This document shows, piece after piece, positions 42,607 to 50,071 of a DNA stretch of 64,000 nucleotides; position 1 is the first letter of the stretch; every line of letters starts with the position of its first letter. The notes under the pieces are model-generated. The model had not been told where the DNA came from. It worked only from the letters and a program-made list of their open reading frames with translations, and searched no databases. The position numbers and the translations under genes are program-made. The stretch comes from an uncultured Bacteroidales bacterium (GTDB taxonomy: Bacteria > Bacteroidota > Bacteroidia > Bacteroidales > UBA932). The DNA lies in assembly GCA_946405435.1 (NCBI GenBank), contig CAMJHF010000009.1:1-64000 (forward strand). The letters are read 5' to 3'.

Positions 42607-43501
42607 TGAAGTAGCGTGCGAATATTTCTTTGGGCGTCAGGCGTGTAAATATGCTGCGGGTATTGTGCTTGTAGGTGATGTAGTCAGTCTTGTTGCCGGA
42701 AAACCGTGCCTTTATGCGTTTGGCCATCTCTGCCGCCCATACTCCCAGTCCGAGACAAAAGTAGCGTAGCGGGCTTCCGTCTGCGAAGAATATCAGGCTG
42801 CCCCTGATGGCGCAGGGGCGGACTGCCGGAGCGAGCGGCGAAGATGTGGTGCGCCACTTGTGTATCACGGAGGCGTCGGCGTCGCACCATACTGAATAGC
42901 CTCTGCGGCGTGCCAGGGTGGTAAGCGCTATGTCTTCCGGGGTGAAAAAGTACCGCTCGTCGAACCACCCCAGTTCTTTGAAAATGCTGGTCTTGATAAG
43001 GAAAGCCGCACCGCTTGCATTGAAGGTGCGGAACAGCCCGCTGCCGTTGTCCGTGGTCTCGGAATAAAGGTGCCACTGCTGCAGGACATACTTGAAAGCA
43101 GGGTAGTCGGGACGGCCGCAGAGCTGCAGGGAGCCGTCTGCATTCAGCAGTTTCGGCGCCACGATTGCGGCATAGGAGGGGAGGCTGCCGAAGTCTCCGA
43201 GCAGTTTGTCGATGGCGGGACCGGGCAGCTCGGTGTCGTCGTTGAGGATGAAACAGTAAGAGCCGCGGGCGCGGCGGAGCGCAAGGTTGTTGTTTTCCGA
43301 AAAGCCGCTGAGGGCGTTGTTCACTATGAACGTAACCCAGGGATAATCAGCCTGTACTGCTGACAGATTGTCAGGAGAAAAGCGGTATGCGACCACAAGT
43401 ACCTCATAATCTGCCTTGGTATGCAGTTTGATGCTGTCCAGGCACGGCCTGAGGTTGTCGGGCCGGTTCATGCAAACTATTATTATACTCACGGTGGGCA
43501 T
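42596..43501 (-). CDS. Family 2 glycosyltransferase
   Basis: 301 residues. VSIIIVCMNRPDNLRPCLDSI, LSGFSENNNLALRRARG, FILNDDTELPGPAI (DxD) and FFTPEDIALTTLARRRGYS. First gene of a two-gene minus-strand unit with the GT2 at 41725, divergent from secA. Confidence 0.9.
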   Translation of the reverse strand: MPTVSIIIVCMNRPDNLRPCLDSIKLHTKADYEVLVVAYRFSPDNLSAVQADYPWVTFIVNNALSGFSENNNLALRRARGSYCFILNDDTELPGPAIDKLLGDFGSLPSYAAIVAPKLLNADGSLQLCGRPDYPAFKYVLQQWHLYSETTDNGSGLFRTFNASGAAFLIKTSIFKELGWFDERYFFTPEDIALTTLARRRGYSVWCDADASVIHKWRTTSSPLAPAVRPCAIRGSLIFFADGSPLRYFCLGLGVWAAEMAKRIKARFSGNKTDYITYKHNTRSIFTRLTPKEIFARYFNEI

Positions 43502-43507
43502 GGATTA

Positions 43508-43515
43508 CAAATGTA
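43508..43515 (-). promoter_or_regulatory. TAnnTTTG box of the two-gene GT2 unit
   Basis: TACATTTG on the minus strand, 6 nt before the ATG at 43501. Confidence 0.55.
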
Positions 43516-43528
43516 CAATATTTTTTAC

Positions 43529-43536
43529 TAAATTTG
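43529..43536 (+). promoter_or_regulatory. TAnnTTTG box of secA
   Basis: TAAATTTG, 21 nt before the ATG at 43558. Confidence 0.6.
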
Positions 43537-43557
43537 CCCGATTTAGATATTTATAGA

Positions 43558-46500
43558 ATGGCACTAGCTGACGTTATCAAAAAAATCTTCGGCTCCAAGG
43601 CGGACCGCGACTACAAAGCCGTCAAGCCGACCCTCCAGAAAATACTTGCAGTTTACCCGGAAATAGATGCTCTCTCAAACGATGACCTAAGGGCCCGCAG
43701 TGCTGCGCTCAAGCAGCGCCTTCGCGAAGTCGAGGCTCCGTTTGAGGACCGCATGGCCCAGATCCGCGAAGAACTGGGCAAGGACATTCCGGTGTCCGAG
43801 AAGGAAAAACTCGCCACCGAATCCGACAAGCTGGTCAAGGATGAAGACGAGGCGATAGAAAAATGCCTCACCGAAATCCTTCCCGATGCCTTTGCAATAA
43901 TGAAGAGCACTGCCCGCAGGCTCAAGGAAAATGAATTTATCGAAGTAACGGCCAACCAGTTCGACCGCGACATAAGCGTCAACCACGACTTCGTGCGTAT
44001 CGAGGGCGACAAGGCCATTTACTGCAATCACTGGGTGGCCGGCGGCAACGAGGTCACCTGGGACATGGTCCACTACGACGTGCAGCTTATCGGCGGTATC
44101 GCCCTGCATCAGGGCAAGATAGCCGAAATGGCGACAGGTGAGGGCAAAACCCTCGTGGCAACCCTGCCTGTATTCCTTAACGCCCTTGCAGGCAAAGGTG
44201 TGCACGTGGTTACCGTCAACGATTACCTGTCAAAGCGTGACTCCGAGTGGATGGGCCCTCTGTACATGTTCCACGGTCTGAGCGTCGACTGCATAGACAA
44301 GCACCAGCCCAATTCCGACGCCCGCAAGCGTGCGTACGACTGCGATATCACTTTCGGTACCAACAACGAATTCGGCTTCGACTACCTGCGTGACAACATG
44401 GCGGTCAGCAAGGAGGACCTGGTGCAGCGCAAGCATCACTTCGCCATCGTGGACGAGGTCGACTCCGTCTTGATAGACGACGCCCGTACGCCGTTGATTA
44501 TATCCGGTCCGGTCCAGAAGACCACTGACGACGACGCCCAGTACAGCGAGTTCAAGCCTTATGTGGAGCGCCTTTATTTGGCTCAGCGCCAGCTGGTCAA
44601 CCAGTGTCTCAACGAGGCAAAGAAACTCATCGCCGCCGGCGATGAACGCGAGGGCGGCAAGCTGCTCCTCCGCGCCCACAAGGGACTTCCCAAGTATCAG
44701 CCTCTGATCAAATATCTCTCCGAGCCCGGCATCAAGGTCATCCTCCAGAAAACCGAGAATTATTATATCCAGGACAACGAGAAGGAGATGCCGGTCATTA
44801 CCGACCCTCTGTATTTCGTTATCAACGAGCAGCTTAATTCCGTAGTAAAGACCGATAAGGGCGACGCCATGCTGGCCCAGGCCGTAGGCACCGAAGACTT
44901 CTTCGTCCTTCCCGACGTGGGAGCCCGTACCGCTGAAATCATGCAGGGCGAGGGAACCGCCGTGCAGAAGCAGGAGCGCAAGGACGCACTCATGGAAGAA
45001 TTCTCCCTCAAGAGCGAGCGCGTGCATGTGGTGGAACAGCTGCTCAAGGCCTACGCCATGTTCGAGAAGGATGTGGACTATATCATTTCCGAAGACGGCA
45101 AGGTCAAGATAGTGGACGAGAGCACCGGCCGTATCATGGAAGGACGCCGTTGGAGCGACGGTCTGCACCAGGCTGTGGAAGCCAAGGAAAACGTCAAGGT
45201 GGAGGCCGCAACCCAGACCTTCGCGACCATCACCCTGCAGAACTACTTCCGTATGTATCACAAACTTGCGGGTATGACCGGTACGGCAGAAACCGAGGCC
45301 GGTGAGTTCTGGAGCATCTACAAGCTGGACGTTATGGTCATTCCTACCAACCGTCCCGTCATACGTGACGACCAGGATGACCGCATATACAAGACAAAGA
45401 AGGCCAAGTACGCCGCAGTCATAGACCGTGTGGCTGAACTCTCAAAAGCCGGGCGCCCCGTCCTGGTGGGTACCACCGACGTGGAGACTTCGGAACTGCT
45501 GTCCAGGATGCTCCGCATGCGCGGCATCCGGCACAATGTCCTCAATGCCAAGGAGCATGCACGCGAAGCTGAAATCGTGGCCCAGGCCGGACAGAGTTCA
45601 ACGGTCACCATCGCCACCAACATGGCAGGTCGTGGTACCGATATCAAACTCTCCGACGAAGTCAAGAAGGCCGGAGGTCTCGCCATCATCGGCACCGAGC
45701 GCCATGACTCCCGCCGCGTCGACCGTCAGCTCCGCGGACGTGCCGGACGTCAGGGAGACCCGGGATCGTCCACCTTCTATATCTCGCTGGAAGATAAGTT
45801 GATGCGCCTTTTCGGCTCGGAACGTATCGCCGGCATGGTGGACAAAATGGGCATGCGTGACGACGAGGCCCTTGTGAGCTCCATGCTTTCCGGTGCAATC
45901 GAGAATGCCCAGAAGAAGGTAGAGGAAAACAACTTCGGTATCCGTAAGCGCCTGCTGGAATACGACGATGTCATGAACTATCAGCGCGAGGCCATCTATT
46001 CCCGCCGCCGCAATGCTATAAGCGGCGAGAAGGTGGAAATCGACCTTCGCAACATGATGGTCGACACCGCCACGCTCTTCGTGGAAAAATCCCGCGGGCT
46101 TACTTGCGAAGACTTTCGCGAAAGCCTTATGGCACGTTTCTCCATCGACCTTGAGATTACGCCTGCTGAATACGACAAGATCAAGGACCGCGAACTTGTG
46201 GACAGCATCTGCCGCGTCATGGAAGAGACCTATTCCAGAAGGATGGATGCCCTGGACGAAAAGCTCTATCCTATTATCAAGGAAGTCTATGAGAAGCAGG
46301 GATCGATGTACCAGAACATCGCTATCCCCGTGTCCGATGGCCGCAAGGTCCTGAATCTCTCGGTAAACCTCCAGAAGGCATACGAAACCGAGGGCAAGGA
46401 AGTGTCCAAGACTCTGAGCAAGAACATCATACTCTATCAGATCGACGAGCACTGGAAGGAACATCTCCGCGATATGGACGACCTCAAGCAAAGCGTCCAG

Positions 46501-46836
46501 AACGCCACATACGAGCAGAAAGACCCTATCGTGGTGTACAAGCTGGAGAGCTACAATCTTTTCTCCGAGATGCTTGAATCTCTCAATCAGGATGTGTTGT
46601 CGTTCCTCTTCAGGGCGTTTATTCCCCTTACCGACCGTAACCAGCAGCCCCAAAGGGCAGCGCAGCGCAAGCCTGACATGTCGCAGATGCAGACCAGGCG
46701 TACAGACCTCAGCACCAACGGCGAGCCCAAGTCCAACGCTCCCGTCAAGGTGGAGAAGAGAGTAGGACGTAACGACCCCTGTCCTTGCGGCAGCGGTAAA
46801 AAATACAAGAATTGCCATGGACAAGGGCTTGTTTAA
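43558..46836 (+). CDS. secA: Preprotein translocase ATPase SecA
   Basis: 1092 residues from ATG 43558 (MALADVIKKIFGSKADR); longer than Escherichia coli SecA (901), as usual in Bacteroidota, because of an insert in the first motor domain (residues about 310-400). Walker A MATGEGKTLVATLPV, DEVDSVLIDDARTPLIISGP, TNMAGRGTDIKLSD, the Arg-finger QLRGRAGRQGDPGS, and the C-terminal zinc site NDPCPCGSGKKYKNCHG that binds SecB or ribosomes. Drives protein export through SecYEG. Its end overlaps the bactofilin gene by 20 bp. Confidence 0.98.
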   Translation: MALADVIKKIFGSKADRDYKAVKPTLQKILAVYPEIDALSNDDLRARSAALKQRLREVEAPFEDRMAQIREELGKDIPVSEKEKLATESDKLVKDEDEAIEKCLTEILPDAFAIMKSTARRLKENEFIEVTANQFDRDISVNHDFVRIEGDKAIYCNHWVAGGNEVTWDMVHYDVQLIGGIALHQGKIAEMATGEGKTLVATLPVFLNALAGKGVHVVTVNDYLSKRDSEWMGPLYMFHGLSVDCIDKHQPNSDARKRAYDCDITFGTNNEFGFDYLRDNMAVSKEDLVQRKHHFAIVDEVDSVLIDDARTPLIISGPVQKTTDDDAQYSEFKPYVERLYLAQRQLVNQCLNEAKKLIAAGDEREGGKLLLRAHKGLPKYQPLIKYLSEPGIKVILQKTENYYIQDNEKEMPVITDPLYFVINEQLNSVVKTDKGDAMLAQAVGTEDFFVLPDVGARTAEIMQGEGTAVQKQERKDALMEEFSLKSERVHVVEQLLKAYAMFEKDVDYIISEDGKVKIVDESTGRIMEGRRWSDGLHQAVEAKENVKVEAATQTFATITLQNYFRMYHKLAGMTGTAETEAGEFWSIYKLDVMVIPTNRPVIRDDQDDRIYKTKKAKYAAVIDRVAELSKAGRPVLVGTTDVETSELLSRMLRMRGIRHNVLNAKEHAREAEIVAQAGQSSTVTIATNMAGRGTDIKLSDEVKKAGGLAIIGTERHDSRRVDRQLRGRAGRQGDPGSSTFYISLEDKLMRLFGSERIAGMVDKMGMRDDEALVSSMLSGAIENAQKKVEENNFGIRKRLLEYDDVMNYQREAIYSRRRNAISGEKVEIDLRNMMVDTATLFVEKSRGLTCEDFRESLMARFSIDLEITPAEYDKIKDRELVDSICRVMEETYSRRMDALDEKLYPIIKEVYEKQGSMYQNIAIPVSDGRKVLNLSVNLQKAYETEGKEVSKTLSKNIILYQIDEHWKEHLRDMDDLKQSVQNATYEQKDPIVVYKLESYNLFSEMLESLNQDVLSFLFRAFIPLTDRNQQPQRAAQRKPDMSQMQTRRTDLSTNGEPKSNAPVKVEKRVGRNDPCPCGSGKKYKNCHGQGLV

Positions 46837-47263
46837 TAAAATCAAAGGTATGACAAGAATAGCAGAATCCGTAGAGGCCAACGCCGTGAGCCGAATCTCC
46901 GAAGGGACCACTGTAAATGGCCGTATCAACTGCAGCGGTGATATCCGCGTGGATGGTTGTGTCGAGGGCCGCCTGTATTCGGAGGGCCGTGTGGTTGTGG
47001 GGGAGAAAGCTTCCATCGAAGGCACTGTGTTGTGCAACGACCTTGACCTTTGGGGATCTGTGAAGGGCGAGATATTCGTCCGCAACCTCCTTTCTCTCAA
47101 GGGCACTTCATCCGTCCAGGGCGATATTCATGTCCGCAGGCTTCAGGTGGAGATGGGTGCCGAAGTCAACGGCACATGCAAGATGATAAGCGAGGATGAT
47201 TTTGATTCCAGCGTCGGCGATGCCGGTTCATCCCTCCCGGCCGAGCCCGGTCAGGAAGCCTGA
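46817..47263 (+). CDS. Bactofilin
   Basis: 148 residues from ATG 46817, which lies inside the last codons of secA; an ATG at 46850 is an alternative. The bactofilin beta-helix runs from about residue 25 to 125: SEGTTVNGRINCSGDIRVDG, then EGRLYSEGRVVVGEKA, EGTVLCNDLDLWGSVKG, SSVQGDIHVRRLQV, one strand per turn. Flexible charged ends. Polymerising cytoskeletal protein linked to cell shape and envelope sites. The transcript ends at the hairpin at 47285. Confidence 0.9.
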   Translation: MDKGLFNKIKGMTRIAESVEANAVSRISEGTTVNGRINCSGDIRVDGCVEGRLYSEGRVVVGEKASIEGTVLCNDLDLWGSVKGEIFVRNLLSLKGTSSVQGDIHVRRLQVEMGAEVNGTCKMISEDDFDSSVGDAGSSLPAEPGQEA

Positions 47264-47593
47264 GCTTATAGAGTAAGATATGTCAAAGCACCTGTATTCC
47301 AGGTGCTTTCCTTTTTTTGTAACCCTGGTCACGAATTCTTTTCTGAACCCCATTGCCTCCAGCATGGCGATGGGGCAGCGCTTGCTTTGCAGCGGAAGCA
47401 GCTGCTGGAGCACAGAGTAGTTTTTCAGCAGTGCATCCATTTCTCCTGATATGAGCTGCTGCCTGCCATAGCTTATGTGCCTGTGGTACTTGCTTCTGCA
47501 CTGTCCGCTGCAAAAGCGTTTGTCGGTCCTTCCGTACAGGGGTTCTCCGCACTCAAGGCAATGTATGGTACTGTCCTCGTTTATTTTGTACAT
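47228..47593 (-). CDS. Small zinc-ribbon protein of Bacteroidota
   Basis: 121 residues from ATG 47593 (4 nt after a promoter-like box). Residues 11-31 carry two Cys pairs (CLECGEPLYGRTDKRFCSGQC) in a zinc-ribbon arrangement. The rest is helical, with MGFRKEFVTRVTKKGKHLEY and RCFDISYSI near the end; a similar protein with the same order of motifs is common in Bacteroidota genomes, to my recollection unnamed. Its last 36 bp overlap the bactofilin gene and the secA-unit terminator lies within its coding region. Nucleic-acid binding is likely from the zinc ribbon but unproven. Confidence 0.75.
   Translation of the reverse strand: MYKINEDSTIHCLECGEPLYGRTDKRFCSGQCRSKYHRHISYGRQQLISGEMDALLKNYSVLQQLLPLQSKRCPIAMLEAMGFRKEFVTRVTKKGKHLEYRCFDISYSISSGFLTGLGREG
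47285..47318 (+). terminator. Rho-independent terminator of the secA-bactofilin unit, inside the zinc-ribbon gene
   Basis: Perfect 10-bp stem AAAGCACCTG/CAGGTGCTTT, 5-nt loop, then CC and seven T, 22 nt after the bactofilin stop. On the other strand the same bases encode K-K-G-K-H-L-E-Y-R-C-F. Confidence 0.85.
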
Positions 47594-47597
47594 GGCC

Positions 47598-47605
47598 CAA
47601 ATATC
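47598..47605 (-). promoter_or_regulatory. Near-consensus promoter box of the zinc-ribbon gene
   Basis: GATATTTG on the minus strand (first base deviates from TAnnTTTG), 4 nt before the ATG. Confidence 0.4.
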
Positions 47606-47632
47606 GCGCTCCTGTTGCACATTTCCTATGAA

Positions 47633-47671
47633 TTATAAAAATCGTAAATCATTATTTGCTGATTTTTATAA
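47633..47671. repeat. AT-rich inverted repeat upstream of ssb
   Basis: Perfect 11-bp arms TTATAAAAATC and GATTTTTATAA around a 17-bp centre, in the 298-bp gap between the zinc-ribbon gene and ssb. Contains AATCGTAAATCATT (47640-47653), repeated as AATCGTAAATAATT at 47760-47773. Confidence 0.8.
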
Positions 47672-47726
47672 ACCGTCATGATTGCGGCCTCTGAAAAAAA
47701 TCCATTTGACAGAAAGAAACAGAAGC

Positions 47727-47765
47727 ACGATTCTTTAAATCTGAAGCCGAGTCTTTAAGAATCGT
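47727..47765. repeat. Second inverted repeat upstream of ssb
   Basis: Arms ACGATTCTTTAAA (47727-47739) and TTTAAGAATCGT (47754-47765), complementary but for one extra T, around a 14-bp centre. Together with the first palindrome this gives three AATCGT half-sites, two forward and one inverted: candidate operator. Confidence 0.75.
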
Positions 47766-47891
47766 AAATAATTGATATACTGCGCTCTGCTTTTGATTGC
47801 AGTGTGCGCGGATTGTTGTTCCTTTGCACTCGGGCCGATGGCGAACCCTAGCGCCGGGGAGCCCGGAGTTCAATTAAATTATGAAGAACAA

Positions 47892-48239
47892 ATGGAGCAA
47901 ATCAACAAGATCGAATTACTCGGAATTGTCGGGAGCGTGCGTTTCCAGCACATCAACGACAAACCGATGGCCAAATTCACGGTAGTCACGAACCGGGCGT
48001 ACAAAAACAAGGAAGGTGCGCCCATAATTGAAACCCAGTGGCACAATGTTACAGCCTTCGAAGGCAAGAATGTGCAGGACCTTGACAAGATAGAAAAAGG
48101 CCGGCCAATACGCCTGTTCGGCCGTTTGCAGGTTCAGCGCTACACAGGTATGGACGGTGTGGAGCGGACATCGGTGGACATAATCTGCAACCGCCTGATT
48201 CACCTGCCTGAAAATACGGAAGTTCAATATGAAATGTAA
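47892..48239 (+). CDS. ssb: Short single-stranded DNA-binding protein
   Basis: 115 residues from ATG 47892 (MEQINKIELLGIVGSVR); 40 codons upstream are open but look unlike protein. OB fold of SSB: KIELLGIVGSVRFQ, AKFTVVTNRAY, ETQWHNVTAFEGKN, GRPIRLFGRLQVQRY, RTSVDIICNRLIHL. It lacks the flexible Gly-rich linker and acidic tip (D-D-D-I-P-F) through which full SSBs recruit partners, so it is probably a second, special SSB. It ends 5 nt before an upstream ATG of the fimbrillin gene, and may be co-transcribed with it. Confidence 0.82.
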   Translation: MEQINKIELLGIVGSVRFQHINDKPMAKFTVVTNRAYKNKEGAPIIETQWHNVTAFEGKNVQDLDKIEKGRPIRLFGRLQVQRYTGMDGVERTSVDIICNRLIHLPENTEVQYEM

Positions 48240-48250
48240 TACTTATGAAT

Positions 48251-49291
48251 ATGAAAAAGATCAACACCTTCTTTACGGCGTCGGCATTGGCCGCCATTGC
48301 GCTTACATCATGCACCAAAGACGTAGAAAGAGTCTTTCCAGAGCCTCAAGCTGTCCGTCTGACAGTTAAGGTAGGTGCCGTATCCACGCGTGCGTCAGTC
48401 CATGGGAATGAGGATATGACGCTGAACAATTTCCAGGTCCTGGTCTATAACGATGCCGGCAAGCTGGAGAAATCCTCGAATCTGGTCACCGGTCAGACGC
48501 AGCTGACGCTGGACGTCCTTCCCGGAGAGAAAACTGTCTGGGCTGTAGCCAACATACCTGCAATTATCAGCGACGCCTCCGTGCCCACGCCGGCGGATCT
48601 GAGCGCCAGGATTACCGATCTGAGCGACAATACCATAAACAAACTGACCATGAGCGGCTCTGCTTCCAAGACCGTTTCAATCGACGACTCCGTGGTGGAG
48701 CTGGAGCTCAAACACCTTGCCTGCAAGGTTGTCATCGACGGCATCAAACGCGAGTTCGACAATCGGAGCTATGCTGCCATTCCGCTGACTGTCAAGAAAA
48801 TATATATGAGCAATGTGGCCGGCAAATGCAGTATCGGATGTGAAGGTGAAGTCCCGGGCCTGTGGTACAATAAACTGGGTGTCATCCCCGTGGACCTGCC
48901 GGCCCCGGTCAAGGCCCTTACTGTCGATGACGGCCTCGACGTCAGCCTTCCCGATGGTGGAAGCTATAACGTGCAGCATACTTTCTATGTGTATCCTAAT
49001 CCGTCCACGGAGAAGGTTTATGGAGGCAGCTGGTCGCCGCGCCGCACACGCCTGGTGCTGGAGTGTGACTATGGCGGACGCACCTGCTATTATCCGGTTA
49101 CCCTTCCGGCAGGCGAGAATGGAACCCTCCAGCGCAACAAAGTCTATCGCATAAGCCTGCTTACTCTCACCAAGCCCGGAACCACTTCTCCCGACGACCC
49201 TAACCAGGAAGTATCATCCACCATCGGCTTCAAGGTGATAATCAAAGTCTCCGACTGGGAGGGCGACAATTCATACACAGAAGAATACTAG
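48251..49291 (+). CDS. FimA/Mfa1-type fimbrillin lipoprotein (fimbrial subunit)
   Basis: 346 residues from ATG 48251 (MKKINTF; an ATG two codons earlier is possible). Lipobox LTSC. Two beta-sandwich parts: RLTVKVGAVSTRAS, LNNFQVLVYNDAGKLEKSS, VELELKHLACKVVIDG, NVQHTFYVYPNPS and RLVLECDYGGRTCYYPVTL. Ends with KVSDWEGDNSYTEEY, the C-terminal donor strand region of this family. In Porphyromonas such subunits are exported as lipoproteins, cleaved by gingipain-like proteases and polymerise by strand exchange. First fimbrial gene of the row. Confidence 0.85.
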   Translation: MKKINTFFTASALAAIALTSCTKDVERVFPEPQAVRLTVKVGAVSTRASVHGNEDMTLNNFQVLVYNDAGKLEKSSNLVTGQTQLTLDVLPGEKTVWAVANIPAIISDASVPTPADLSARITDLSDNTINKLTMSGSASKTVSIDDSVVELELKHLACKVVIDGIKREFDNRSYAAIPLTVKKIYMSNVAGKCSIGCEGEVPGLWYNKLGVIPVDLPAPVKALTVDDGLDVSLPDGGSYNVQHTFYVYPNPSTEKVYGGSWSPRRTRLVLECDYGGRTCYYPVTLPAGENGTLQRNKVYRISLLTLTKPGTTSPDDPNQEVSSTIGFKVIIKVSDWEGDNSYTEEY

Positions 49292-49294
49292 GCT

Positions 49295-50068
49295 ATGCGC
49301 AAGACTCTCTGCTTCATTGCCATCCTGCTCACCTACGCGTGTTCCGTAAAAGAGGATCGTTCGGCATGCCCCTGCGAGCTTGTCGTCCGTAGTGAGGAAG
49401 CCCTCAAGACGGAAGGCAGCGTGCTGGTCAGCGTCGTTCAGGACAATGCGGTGGTGAAGCAGGGTATGATGAGCCGCGAGGACTTCGAGGCGGGACTGTG
49501 CCGTATGACAGTCCCGCGGAAGCCCTCTACGGTTACGGTGTTTTCCGGAATCAAGGACATGAACGCCCTGGAAGGCCGTTGGCTCGACATTATGTTCGAA
49601 CATGAATGCGACGAACTATACAGTTGTATGGAGTATGCACAGCTGGCGGGAGAGTCCTATGAGTGTGTAGTCACCACACATAAGAACTTCGTCCGTCTGT
49701 TCCTTACCATCATCGGCATGCCCAGTGATGCTGCCGCATCAGTAAGGGGGACAGTCCGCGGCTATGACCTCAAGGAACATACGCCTTTCCGCGGCAATTT
49801 CTCATGTCCCGTGCCGGCTGCAGGACTGGGTGAAGAAAGTTGTGTGCGCTTGCCTCGCCAGACCGACGCCGGACTCATGCTGGATATACTGCAGCCCGGA
49901 AAGCCGGCCAGACAGATTCCCATAGGAGACATGATTTCCGAGTCGGGGTACAGTTATGATGATCCTGACCTCCTGGATATTGCCATTACTGTGGACCTTT
50001 CCAAGTCGAATGTGGCGGTAACAGTGTCAGACTGGACCATCGAGGGATACAAAATGATAGAATACTGA
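49295..50068 (+). CDS. FimB/Mfa2-family fimbrial anchor lipoprotein
   Basis: 257 residues. Lipobox YAC (Cys16), then the family-typical SACPCELVVRSEE. Two beta-sandwich domains, with MEYAQLAGESYECVVTTHKN in the middle and IAITVDLSKSNVAVTVSDW at the end. In Porphyromonas, Mfa2/FimB ends polymerisation and anchors the fimbria to the outer membrane. Starts 3 nt after the fimbrillin gene; followed after 3 nt by the DUF4906 gene. Confidence 0.85.
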   Translation: MRKTLCFIAILLTYACSVKEDRSACPCELVVRSEEALKTEGSVLVSVVQDNAVVKQGMMSREDFEAGLCRMTVPRKPSTVTVFSGIKDMNALEGRWLDIMFEHECDELYSCMEYAQLAGESYECVVTTHKNFVRLFLTIIGMPSDAAASVRGTVRGYDLKEHTPFRGNFSCPVPAAGLGEESCVRLPRQTDAGLMLDILQPGKPARQIPIGDMISESGYSYDDPDLLDIAITVDLSKSNVAVTVSDWTIEGYKMIEY

Positions 50069-50071
50069 AAA

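Noticed and set aside
45598..47106. A 502-codon open frame on the minus strand opposite secA and the bactofilin gene
   Set aside because: It is the antisense of a G+C-rich, strongly conserved gene; no recognisable protein motifs and no promoter box, while secA on the other strand is certain.
47634..47672. The palindrome before ssb as a terminator of the zinc-ribbon gene
   Set aside because: It is upstream of that gene, not after it, and lacks a G+C-rich stem.
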